Source: Pseudomonas sp. L5B5 (GTDB taxonomy: Bacteria; Pseudomonadota; Gammaproteobacteria; Pseudomonadales; Pseudomonadaceae). From it: DNA of 64,000 nucleotides. The stretch lies in assembly GCF_020520285.1 (NCBI RefSeq), contig NZ_CP084742.1, positions 1,798,001 through 1,862,000 of the forward strand, in the 5' to 3' direction. A program made the position numbers and the translations under genes. The number at the start of each line of letters is the position of its first letter. The first letter of the stretch is position 1. Shown one piece after another: positions 17,112 through 25,321 of the stretch. Under the pieces are notes generated by a model, which was not told where the DNA came from, did no database searches, and saw nothing but the letters and a program-made list of their open reading frames with translations.

Positions 17112-17146
17112 AAAAAACTTCGGTGTGCGCCGGCTTCCCGGCGCAC
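17112..17146 (-). terminator. Attenuator/terminator between rsr and the Y RNA array
   Basis: Perfect 9-bp GTGCGCCGG/CCGGCGCAC hairpin with a 4-nt loop, followed after 7 nt by six Ts. It is placed just after the rsr stop, so it could reduce or delimit read-through into the RNA array. The gap between stem and T-tract makes it a weak terminator. Confidence 0.5.
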
Positions 17147-17169
17147 GCTTGAACTCCATTACCTGCCGC

Positions 17170-18720
17170 TCAAGGCGCCAGGGCCTCGATGGCTTTCGCC
17201 CAGTGCTGGCCACCGTAGTTGCCGGCAGTGAACTGCCCGATCACATCGAACACCGCATCACTGAAACCACCGACGTTGAGGATGTCCTCGCGGTCAGGCG
17301 CCTGGGTGGTCGCCCCGGGCTGCATATCGATGCACACCAGCCGCGCCTGCGGATTGATGGCCTTGATCCGCTCCCATTGGCGCATGGTCTGGGTCGCCCC
17401 ATGGCGTTGCGCATCGATCCATGACTCGTTGTCCGAGACCAGGATCAGGGTGTCCACCTTGCACTTGGCGTTGGCCAGTTGTGCCAGGGGCGCCGAGCAG
17501 TTGGTCCCGCCTCCGCCAATGTCCGCCAGCTTCTGGGCATTGCTCATCACGCTGTCCCGAGGGTTGAGGCGGATATCCACCACCTCCCGCTCGAACGGCA
17601 TGACCCGCGCCGCCGGCTGCTTGCGCAGCACCGCTGCGGCCACCAGCGCTGCCACATCGATGCAACGCACCGCCGTGGTGGCGCCCTGGCGATAGCCGGT
17701 GACCGGGCTGTGCATCGAGCCCGAGACATCCGGGCAGACCACCACGTTGCCCGCCAGCGCCGGCACGTTGGCCAGGGACAGCTCCAGGGCATCCTGCAGG
17801 GCCTCGCGAACCTGCTGCGGCACGTCTTCACCGGCCATGCGGTACGCCGCCAACAGCTGGTACGGGTAGACCCGGGCCTTGGCTACCTCTCCCGCATCCG
17901 CCAGCCGCGCCGCCACATACTCGGTGCAACCCGGCACCTGGAACGCGCCGTGGCGGGCCAGGGTGTTGAGGTTCATGCGCAGCCCCTGCCAGCCCATGTT
18001 GCGGGCCTGCCCGGCCCACTGCTCGGCGCTCAGTGTCTCGTTGCCGAGCAGTTGGAACGGTACCTGCGGCACCTGCTGCGTGGCCCCGCTGCGAAACGCC
18101 AGCAGTGCGCGGGTCAGTTCCGGCAATGCTTGCGCATCCACCGGCTTGCCCAGCACCCAGGCAAAGAACGCTTCGCGCCAAGCCTCTGCGGGTTTGGGGT
18201 GAACCATCTTCAGCACGTCCGCCAGGGACGGCTGGTTGCCGATCGAAGCCTGCAACAGCTGGCGCTCAGTGGCCGTGTTCAACCAGTTCTGCACCAGGCG
18301 CTTGGGCTGCGAACCCAGGGACTTGCGCCCAGTCACGCCGCTGCGCAGGATTTGCACGAAGTTGCGCAGCATCTTGCCGTTGTCCACCACCTGGGCAAAC
18401 ACCTCCGGCACCAGGGTCGAGCGTTGGGCAGTCAGCGCTGCCAGCAGCAGCGCCGGCATGTCCTTCATGTGGCCTTGGTGGCGAGCATAACGAGCGGCCT
18501 GGGCCACGAAGCGGCTGTCGACTTCACCCACCAGCTGCAGCACCGCTGCAAGCTGATCTTCGGGCGAGGTGTAGAAGGTCGAGTTCAGGCAACCGGTGAC
18601 CGCCAGCTGGGCCAGGCGATGCTTGGCACTGTAGGCATAAGCCGCAGCCTTGGACGCATTGCGAGTATCGCTCGCTGGCGCTTTTGCCTGTTGGGTGCTG
18701 AACAGCTGGTGGTTGGCCAT
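17170..18720 (-). CDS. rsr: Rsr, bacterial Ro60 orthologue (TROVE + vWA), Y RNA-binding protein
   Basis: A 516-residue ring-shaped RNA-binding protein of the Ro60 family. The N-terminal ~350 residues are TROVE HEAT-like repeats (AKHRLAQLAVTGCLNSTFY, ARYARHQGHMKDMPALLLAAL, NLNTLARHGAF). The C-terminal von Willebrand A domain carries VCPDVSGSMHSP (the MIDAS D-x-S-G-S) and a conserved TNCSAPL. Ro60 proteins hold Y RNA on the outer surface and misfolded RNA in the central hole. First gene of the sigma-54 operon, directly followed by five Y-like RNAs and rtcB. The start ATG at 18720 is preceded by a short leader of about 30 nt from the predicted promoter. Confidence 0.96.
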   Translation of the reverse strand: MANHQLFSTQQAKAPASDTRNASKAAAYAYSAKHRLAQLAVTGCLNSTFYTSPEDQLAAVLQLVGEVDSRFVAQAARYARHQGHMKDMPALLLAALTAQRSTLVPEVFAQVVDNGKMLRNFVQILRSGVTGRKSLGSQPKRLVQNWLNTATERQLLQASIGNQPSLADVLKMVHPKPAEAWREAFFAWVLGKPVDAQALPELTRALLAFRSGATQQVPQVPFQLLGNETLSAEQWAGQARNMGWQGLRMNLNTLARHGAFQVPGCTEYVAARLADAGEVAKARVYPYQLLAAYRMAGEDVPQQVREALQDALELSLANVPALAGNVVVCPDVSGSMHSPVTGYRQGATTAVRCIDVAALVAAAVLRKQPAARVMPFEREVVDIRLNPRDSVMSNAQKLADIGGGGTNCSAPLAQLANAKCKVDTLILVSDNESWIDAQRHGATQTMRQWERIKAINPQARLVCIDMQPGATTQAPDREDILNVGGFSDAVFDVIGQFTAGNYGGQHWAKAIEALAP

Positions 18721-18762
18721 CTTGGCGTCTCGCTCTGTTGTCGTGTTCGTTGCCAGAGATAT

Positions 18763-18778
18763 TGCAGACGCTGTGCCA
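18763..18778 (-). promoter_or_regulatory. Sigma-54 promoter of the rsr-Y RNA-rtcBA operon
   Basis: TGGCACAGCGTCTGCA on the minus strand gives TGGCAC-N5-CTGCA, with the invariant GG and GC exactly 10 nt apart. This matches the sigma-54 consensus TGGCACG-N4-TTGCA. Transcription would start about 12 nt downstream, roughly 30 nt before rsr. RtcR is the expected activator. Confidence 0.85.
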
Positions 18779-18806
18779 GGTTTTATTCTTACGTTGAATT
18801 ATTTTT

Positions 18807-18819
18807 TAAATTATTGATT
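18807..18819 (-). promoter_or_regulatory. IHF site between rtcR and the sigma-54 promoter
   Basis: AATCAATAATTTA on the minus strand fits the IHF consensus WATCAA-N4-TTR at every position. It lies about 30 bp upstream of the -24 element inside a strongly AT-rich stretch. This is the position where IHF bends DNA to bring a bound sigma-54 activator to the promoter. Confidence 0.65.
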
Positions 18820-18893
18820 TATAACGATTTTATTTTTAATTTCAATTTTCATCGCCACTCAGCAAGACAACACGCTCGAGATTTTTATATCTT

Positions 18894-18919
18894 TACCTAT
18901 CGCAATTTATCTTCAGGTA
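18894..18919. promoter_or_regulatory. Inverted repeat, possible RtcR upstream activating site
   Basis: TACCT-N16-AGGTA, located 6-31 bp before the rtcR start codon and about 115-140 bp upstream of the rsr -24 element. That distance suits an enhancer-type site. Symmetry is short (5 bp), so this is tentative. Confidence 0.3.
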
Positions 18920-18924
18920 TAAAC

Positions 18925-20523
<1,599 letters not shown>

Positions 20524-20703
20524 ACCCGCGGTTCGCTCCGTGTGGCCACTGCCGAAGGCTGCACACGAACGCGCAGCGGCTGCACATGCCTGCACTGAAC
20601 GCCCTGCGGGCCTTGGCGCAGCTTCGCAGGCTCAGCAGCGGCTACAGCTCGCTTCGTGTAGCCGCTGCCGAAGGCTGCGCACGGGCGCGCAGCGGCCGCA
20701 GGA
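20524..20703. repeat. CTGCCGMAGGCTGCG-type repeat cluster
   Basis: Contains three or more related units such as CACTGCCGAAGGCTGCACACG, GCAGCTTCGCAGGCTCAGCAGCGGCTAC and GTAGCCGCTGCCGAAGGCTGCGCACG, in both orientations. The units can form hairpins. Related blocks occur near 24420, 33810 and 56206. These are the extragenic repeats common in P. fluorescens-group genomes. No gene is seen. Confidence 0.75.
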
Positions 20704-21132
20704 TCAGGCTGGCACCGGAGACGACTGCGGCACCGCGAACACCCCGCTGGCTCGTGCCACCTCGCGCTCGCCAACGCTCAACACCACCGTGGCGAAGGCA
20801 ATCTGTCGCCCGCGCCGGGAATGCTCCAGGCGCACCTCCAGCCACTCCCCCACCTGCACCGCCCCCAGGTAGTCGAGGTGCATGCTGGCGGTGATCAGCG
20901 GCAAGGGCGGCTCGCTGGCAAAGGCCATGGCGTAGCCCATGCCGATATCCGCCAGGGTGGCGATGATGCCGCCATGCACAGTACCGCGACCGTTGGCGTG
21001 CCGGGTATCGGCCCGCAGGCCGACGCGCAGCCCGCTGCCGCTGCCGCAGCCATAGACCGGGCCGATCAGCTCCAGCAACGGGGTACTGCGGGGCAGCGGG
21101 CTGAAGCCCTGGGGAATATCCGCTTCACTCAT
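20704..21132 (-). CDS. PaaI-type hotdog-fold thioesterase
   Basis: A 142-residue acyl-CoA thioesterase-like protein. The hotdog signature is NGRGTVHGGIIATLADIGMGYAMAFA (HGG-x-x-x-x-x-D), followed by ITASMHLDYLGAVQVGEWLEVR. The Asp in LADIGM is at the expected catalytic position. I chose the start at 21132 because AAGGAGAG lies 7 nt upstream. It is monocistronic and convergent with rtcR across the repeat cluster. The natural acyl substrate is unknown. Confidence 0.85.
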   Translation of the reverse strand: MSEADIPQGFSPLPRSTPLLELIGPVYGCGSGSGLRVGLRADTRHANGRGTVHGGIIATLADIGMGYAMAFASEPPLPLITASMHLDYLGAVQVGEWLEVRLEHSRRGRQIAFATVVLSVGEREVARASGVFAVPQSSPVPA

Positions 21133-21330
21133 GACGCTCTCCTTGAGCCTGGACGCAGCGCCATCGCTGCGTGTCGCCACAGGTGTAGCGCCGATCCGAG
21201 GCAGTGCCTATCAGTATCCATCCGGGAAATTGCGGCAAATAAACCACGGCGCCATCGTGGCCAGGGCGGGAAGAACGGTAAGATGCGCGCCTGCGCTCTC
21301 GGCGCAGTTTCAAGTACCCAAGGAGCCCCC

Positions 21331-22128
21331 ATGCAACATCAGGACGATCACCCTCGCCGCCCTCGCCGACTGGCCTTTGCCCTGCTGGGCGCACTGGCCC
21401 TCAGCGCCTGCTCACCCAGTGATCAGGGCAGAAGCGCCGTAGCCCTGGGTGGAGCCCAGGGACAGGCCGGCGCCCAGCTGGCCTACGAACATGAGCTGAC
21501 CCTGTCGTTGCCATCGGAGCAGATCGGACCGCGCCTGGTGCAAACCCGCGAAGCCTGTGAGCAGGCCCGGTTCGGCGCCTGCAACATCCTGCGCCTGGAA
21601 CAGGGCAAGTACCGTGCCCAGGTGGTGCTGCGCATAGCCCCTGGCGGCGTCGAGCCCCTGGTCCAGCAGGCGGCCGAAGGCGCCGAACTGGGCGAGCGCA
21701 TCACCAGCGCCGAGGACCTGGCCGACGCCGTGGCCGACGTGCAGCGCCAGCAGCAGCGGCTCAAGGCCCAGCAGCAACGGCTGGACGAACTGGCCGCGCG
21801 CAAGGACATCAGCGTCAGCGACCTGATCGCCTTGAGCAAGGAGCAGGCGAGCATCGAGAACGACCTGCAAGCCCTGGCCCAGACCGCCGCCGGCCAGCAA
21901 CGACGGCTGGACACCAATCGCCTGACCCTCAACTTCCTGCCCAGCGACAGCGGCCAGCGCAGCTCAAGCCTCAAGCGCGCCTTCGCCAACCTGCTGGACA
22001 ACCTGGCCAACGGCACCGCCGAGGCCCTGGAAAAGGGCAGCTATGTGCTGCCTTTCGTGATCCTCGCCTTCCCCCTGGTGCTGTTGTGGGTCTGGCTGTG
22101 GCGCAAGTTCGTCCGCCGCCGTCCATGA
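21331..22128 (+). CDS. DUF4349 lipoprotein with C-terminal membrane anchor
   Basis: A 265-residue envelope protein. The signal sequence ends in a lipobox (LLGALALSAC, Cys about residue 26), so it is probably a lipoprotein. A DUF4349-like middle domain follows, with a long coiled coil (VADVQRQQQRLKAQQQRLDELAARKDISVSDLIALSKEQASIENDLQ) and one C-terminal helix YVLPFVILAFPLVLLWVWLWRKFVRRR. AAGGAG lies 5 nt before ATG 21331. Dual anchoring by lipid and helix is typical of this family. The role is unknown. Confidence 0.82.
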   Translation: MQHQDDHPRRPRRLAFALLGALALSACSPSDQGRSAVALGGAQGQAGAQLAYEHELTLSLPSEQIGPRLVQTREACEQARFGACNILRLEQGKYRAQVVLRIAPGGVEPLVQQAAEGAELGERITSAEDLADAVADVQRQQQRLKAQQQRLDELAARKDISVSDLIALSKEQASIENDLQALAQTAAGQQRRLDTNRLTLNFLPSDSGQRSSSLKRAFANLLDNLANGTAEALEKGSYVLPFVILAFPLVLLWVWLWRKFVRRRP

Positions 22129-22146
22129 CCCGGGCCGGATGACCAG

Positions 22147-22303
22147 AGCCCGGCCTCCCGTGCCTAATGCCGTTCAGTTAAGGAAATGGTAGGAGCGAGA
22201 CTTGCCCGCGATGGACTTCAGAGCGCTGCGTTTATCCAGTAAACACACGCCAACGTTAACGACCATCGCGAGCAAGCTTCGCTCCTACAGGGCCGGGCTT
22301 TTT
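22147..22303 (+). terminator. Rho-independent terminator of the DUF4349 gene, split by a REPIN-like element
   Basis: AGCCCGGCC (22147-22155) pairs perfectly with GGCCGGGCT (22291-22299), followed by Ts. The two arms are separated by about 135 bp of REPIN-like sequence. The plain reading is that the repeat entered the loop of an intrinsic terminator. The arms can still pair because the element itself folds. Confidence 0.6.
22165..22289. repeat. REPIN-like element A
   Basis: About 125 bp starting TAATGCCGTTCAGTTAAG and containing an inverted REP pair GTAGGAGCGAG...CGCTCCTAC around CCATCGCGAGCAAGC. The spacer includes GCGTTTATCCAGTAAACAC. The same spacer and REP ends occur in element B at 54743-54898, where the core is inverted relative to the outer TAATG end. 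Non-autonomous; no RAYT transposase is in the window. Confidence 0.8.
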
Positions 22304-22322
22304 CCACGGGCGCGTACAGCCG

Positions 22323-22962
22323 TTACCCAGCCTGGGCTTCCAGGGCCAGTTGCAGACGCTCCAGGCCAATACCGAACCCCGCCCCCTGGCGATAGGCTCC
22401 CGCGCCCACCACTTGCTGCTGCGCCCCCAGGCGCGGACAACGCACCTCGAAACCTTCGCCGTCCAGGTAATAGGTCAGGCCGCGCTTGACCCCGAGGTCG
22501 AGCTCGTAGTCCAACCCCAGCCCCTCCAGGAACCCGACACACAACTGCTGGGCCTGTTCCAGTGCCTGGCGAGGATCGGGCCCGAGGATCTCCAGGCCCA
22601 ACTGGGTGAATTCGCGATAGCGCCCGGCTTGCGGCCGCTCGTAGCGATAGCAGCGAGCAACGTAGAAAAAGGCCGCCTGTCCGCGCCCCATCAGCAGCTC
22701 GCCGGCAGTTTCCTGGAACAGCGCAGTGGCTTCCGGGATCAGGCAGCAGGGCCGCCCGGCCTTGTCGTTGAAGGCCCACATCTGGCCGATGACTTCGCTG
22801 CCACCGGCCTTTTCGATAAAGGTGTCCTGGCCCCACAGCGCCGGGACAATGACTTCTTCAGCGCCCGCTTCGATGAAGCCAGCTCCGGAACCGGCCCTCC
22901 AGGATACGCAGGTTGGCGGCTTGTTCGCCGGTGATCATTCGAGTGCCACGGAGCATGGTCAT
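22323..22962 (-). pseudogene. Short histidyl-tRNA synthetase-like protein, apparently frameshifted near the N-terminus
   Basis: Class II synthetase core resembling HisRS/HisZ but only about 213 residues, without an anticodon-binding domain. It shows MTMLRGTRMITGEQAANLRILEGRF at the start, motif 2 YRYERPQAGRYREFTQLGLEILG, YYLDGEGFEVRCPRLG and motif 3 GAGFGIGLERL. The frame beginning at ATG 22962 (GAGGAAATACCC before it) hits TGA at 22858 after 34 codons. The rest continues in another frame as FIEAGAEEVIVPALWGQDTF through to 22323. Two missing bases near 22880-22895 would restore a smooth HisRS-like reading. It is either a recent pseudogene or a sequence error. A His-rich leader and terminator sit upstream. 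Confidence 0.7.
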
Positions 22963-22991
22963 GGGTATTTCCTCTGGTTTTTGACAGGCAT

Positions 22992-23020
22992 AAAAAAAGG
23001 CGCCTTGCGGGGCGCCTTGG
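22992..23020 (-). terminator. Attenuator terminator upstream of the HisRS-like gene
   Basis: AAGGCGCC-CCGCAA-GGCGCCTT followed by a continuous T-run: a strong intrinsic terminator. It lies between the His-rich leader peptide and the HisRS-like coding region, and no other gene ends here. This is the classic position of an attenuator. Confidence 0.8.
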
Positions 23021-23037
23021 TTTTTTTTCATCGAGGG

Positions 23038-23148
23038 TCAGTGATCACGATTGCTCGATGACTGACGGCTCGACGCGCACAAGCGACCACGGCCCCGGGA
23101 GTGAGGTCGATGGTGATGGGTGCGGGAGGCGAGCCGGAAAAAAATCAT
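23038..23148 (-). CDS. His-rich leader peptide (putative histidine attenuator)
   Basis: A 36-codon frame beginning ATG ATT TTT TTC. It encodes MIFFRLASRTHHHRPHSRGR and then more Arg/Ser residues before TGA at 23038. Three consecutive His codons (CAT CAC CAT) plus a fourth three codons later are the sensing element typical of his-type attenuators. AGGA lies about 7 nt before the ATG. Downstream, UCAUCGAG/CUCGAUGA can form an 8-bp hairpin overlapping the leader end, and the strong terminator at 22992-23020 follows. Stalling at His codons when His-tRNA is scarce would allow read-through into the HisRS-like gene. Inferred from sequence. Confidence 0.7.
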   Translation of the reverse strand: MIFFRLASRTHHHRPHSRGRGRLCASSRQSSSNRDH

Positions 23149-23167
23149 GGCGCATCCTGCCACGGCT

Positions 23168-23195
23168 CCCGGGCACCTGACAAGCTGGTGCCCAT
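23168..23195 (-). terminator. Hairpin after the DUF1615 gene
   Basis: GGGCACC-N9-GGTGCCC, a perfect 7-bp stem located just downstream of the DUF1615 stop and upstream of the leader peptide. There is no U-tract. It could be a 3'-end stability element or a weak terminator separating the two units. Confidence 0.4.
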
Positions 23196-23221
23196 CGACC
23201 AGAACGGCACGCCGAGCAGTC

Positions 23222-24313
23222 CTACAGCGGGCGTTGCATGCAGCGCTGGTAACGCTCGTCCACGCGTTTGGCGAACCAGGCAGTGGTCAACTGGCGAGTG
23301 ATTTTCGGGCTCTTGAGTTCGATGCCCGGCAGCAACTGCCGGGGCACGCTCTTGCCCGCCGCCTGGTCGGCCAGGGCGAAGACCTTGCGATACAGCGCGC
23401 TCTGCTCGAACTGCGCACTGTCGCCCTGCTCCAACTGCTCGCGAATGACCGGGTTGCGCAGGCCCAGTTGCTTGCCCAGGGTGCGCACTGCCAGTTCGGT
23501 GCCGCCAGGCAGGATCGAGTCGTAGCGGATCAGGTCGCCATCGAGTGCCAGGCGGATTCCGGTGAGCTGGCTCACGGCGCCCTGGAAGGCCGCGTTGCGG
23601 CTGGCGTACCAGCCGGCGTTGAAGTCGGCGAAGCGGTACAGCGGCTGCGGGTAGCTCACCGGATAGCCCAGCAGGTGGGCGATGCCGAAGTACAGGCCGC
23701 CGCGGCGGCTGAAGACCTCGTGGCGGATCGAGTCCTGTGGCGAATAGGGATAATCGCCGGCGTGCTTCTCGGCGAAGGCGATGCTGACCTGCATCGGCCC
23801 GCCGGTGTGCACCGGGTTGAACCCACCGAACAGGGTCCGGCCCATGGGCACCTGGCCGATGAAATCGTCGAAGATCGCGCTCAGTTCCTTTTCGGTACGG
23901 GCCCGGGCCAGGCGCTGGCTGTAGGACTGGCCGTCGCTGGAGCGCACCTGCAGCGCAGCCCCCACCAGCAATGCCGGCACATGCACCTTGGCGGCCCGGC
24001 GATCGATCTCCTCGCGGGCGATGCGCCCCAGGCCCGGCACCACCGGGTCGACCTGGAAGGTGGACTCCTGCTCCGCCACTGCCAGCACTGCACACAGGTT
24101 GCCGGGGCTGGGGTCGAGCCCCTGGGCGCTGAAGGCCACCTGGATGTCCCGGGCCCAGCCCTGGCGATCATTCACCTGGGCCGGCAACAGCCGCAGGATG
24201 CGCGCCTGGACCTTCTCCGGGGGCAGGTTCGGGGCGTGGGTGCCGGGCTGGCTGGCGCAACCGGCCAGCAACAGCAGGCCGAGGAAACTGCCGACAAGGC
24301 GATACACAATCAT
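23222..24313 (-). CDS. DUF1615 lipoprotein, lytic transglycosylase-like
   Basis: A 363-residue envelope lipoprotein. The lipobox is LLLLAGCASQ (Cys about residue 19). The middle part (CAVLAVAEQESTFQVDPVVPGLGRIA) resembles the catalytic-Glu region of lysozyme-like transglycosylases (AExEST). Other blocks are TGGPMQVSIAFAEKH and FGIAHLLGYPVSYPQPLYRFADFNAGWYASRNAAFQ. The DUF1615 assignment is from recall of these blocks. A peptidoglycan-cleaving role is inferred. The start ATG at 24313 gives a clean signal sequence (MIVYRLVGSFLGLL). Confidence 0.78.
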   Translation of the reverse strand: MIVYRLVGSFLGLLLLAGCASQPGTHAPNLPPEKVQARILRLLPAQVNDRQGWARDIQVAFSAQGLDPSPGNLCAVLAVAEQESTFQVDPVVPGLGRIAREEIDRRAAKVHVPALLVGAALQVRSSDGQSYSQRLARARTEKELSAIFDDFIGQVPMGRTLFGGFNPVHTGGPMQVSIAFAEKHAGDYPYSPQDSIRHEVFSRRGGLYFGIAHLLGYPVSYPQPLYRFADFNAGWYASRNAAFQGAVSQLTGIRLALDGDLIRYDSILPGGTELAVRTLGKQLGLRNPVIREQLEQGDSAQFEQSALYRKVFALADQAAGKSVPRQLLPGIELKSPKITRQLTTAWFAKRVDERYQRCMQRPL

Positions 24314-24379
24314 GGTTCTCCAAGGGGTGGCGGGAACAAGTCCCTGCAAGTAAAGCAACAACCGCGAGCTTCGACCGAT

Positions 24380-24560
24380 GACCCGCGGCGCCGTTCCCCG
24401 GCCCCGCTCGGCAGCGGCCAGCGTGACCGGCTGCGTGTCGGCGCTGCCGCAGGCTGGCCACCTGCTCCCGATCATTCGTGTGCTGGAGGCCCTGCGGGCC
24501 TTGGCGCAGCCTTGCAGGCTCGACAGCGGCTACAGATCCGCTCAGATCGTCGGGCAACGG
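24380..24560. repeat. CTGCCGCAGGCTG-type repeat block
   Basis: Contains GGCGCTGCCGCAGGCTGGCC, then GGCCCTGCGGGCCTTGGCGCAGCCTTGCAGGCTCGACAGCGGCTACAG as the inverted partner. It is the same family as the blocks at 20524, 33810 and 56206. The rest of the 24314-24650 gap holds only the promoter region of the LysE gene; no further gene is seen. Confidence 0.7.
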
Positions 24561-24650
24561 GAGCAAGGCGGACTAGAATCCATCTACTGCACAACCCCGC
24601 CAGGGTGTATGTTCAGCGGTTCCCCCGCCTTGCCATGGAGTACTGCCCGG

Positions 24651-25265
24651 ATGCTGAACCTGGATTTCCTGATCACCAGCCTGATCGTCGTGCTGATTCC
24701 CGGCAGCGGCGTGATCCTGACCATTTCCACCGCGCTGGTGGCCGGCAAGCGCGCCAGCCTGTTCACCGCCATCGGCTGCACCGCCGGGATCGTCCCGCAC
24801 TTGCTGGCCTCGATCCTCGGCCTGTCGGCGATCCTGCACACCAGCGCCCTGGCCTTCCAGGGCTTGAAGTTCGCCGGGGTCGCGTACCTGCTGTACCTGG
24901 CCTACGCCACCTGGCGCGATCGCTCGGCGTTCGCAGTGGACGGCACCGCGGTCAGTCGCAGCGCCGGCGCCTTGATGCTCAAGGCGTGCCTGCTGAATAT
25001 CCTCAACCCCAAGCTGACGATCTTCTTCCTCGCCTTCTTGCCGCAGTTCATCAGCCACGATGGCAGCGACCCGGTTCCGCAAATGCTGCTCCTGAGCGGC
25101 GTGTTCATGGCCATGACCTTCGTCGTGTTCGGGCTCTACGGCCTGCTGGCCAACCTGTTTCGCCGCACAGTGATCGACTCGCCCAGGGTCCAGGGCTGGT
25201 TGCGCCGCAGCTTCGCCGCCAGCTTTGCCGGCCTGGGCCTGAACCTGGCCTTCGCCCAGCGCTGA
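24651..25265 (+). CDS. LysE/RhtB-family amino acid exporter
   Basis: A 204-residue inner-membrane protein with about six hydrophobic segments. The family signature is present: N-terminal LDFLITSLIVVLIPGSGVILTISTALVAGKRASLFTAIGCTAGI (P-G-x-x), and GALMLKACLLNILNPKLTIFFLAFLPQF (NPK) in the middle. These proteins export amino acids such as lysine, homoserine or threonine, or related metabolites. ATG 24651 begins MLNLDFL. Followed after 56 bp by an FAD monooxygenase on the same strand, possibly co-transcribed. Confidence 0.9.
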   Translation: MLNLDFLITSLIVVLIPGSGVILTISTALVAGKRASLFTAIGCTAGIVPHLLASILGLSAILHTSALAFQGLKFAGVAYLLYLAYATWRDRSAFAVDGTAVSRSAGALMLKACLLNILNPKLTIFFLAFLPQFISHDGSDPVPQMLLLSGVFMAMTFVVFGLYGLLANLFRRTVIDSPRVQGWLRRSFAASFAGLGLNLAFAQR

Positions 25266-25321
25266 ACCTGCGGCAGGCGCCGCCAGACGCATGACATTGA
25301 CCCCTTGCCGAGGACAAAGAC

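Noticed and set aside
17479..18924. Long N-terminal extension of rtcR
   Set aside because: It would lie antisense to rsr. The RtcR family N-terminus begins at MSSKPTVAIGFIGST (18925).
22323..22962. HisZ, regulatory subunit of ATP phosphoribosyltransferase
   Set aside because: At about 213 residues it is roughly half the usual HisZ length and has no hisG nearby; I keep the neutral label HisRS-like.
23120..25294. A very long plus-strand frame of more than 700 codons
   Set aside because: Antisense to the DUF1615 gene and out of frame with the LysE exporter; composition reflects high GC third positions on the other strand.
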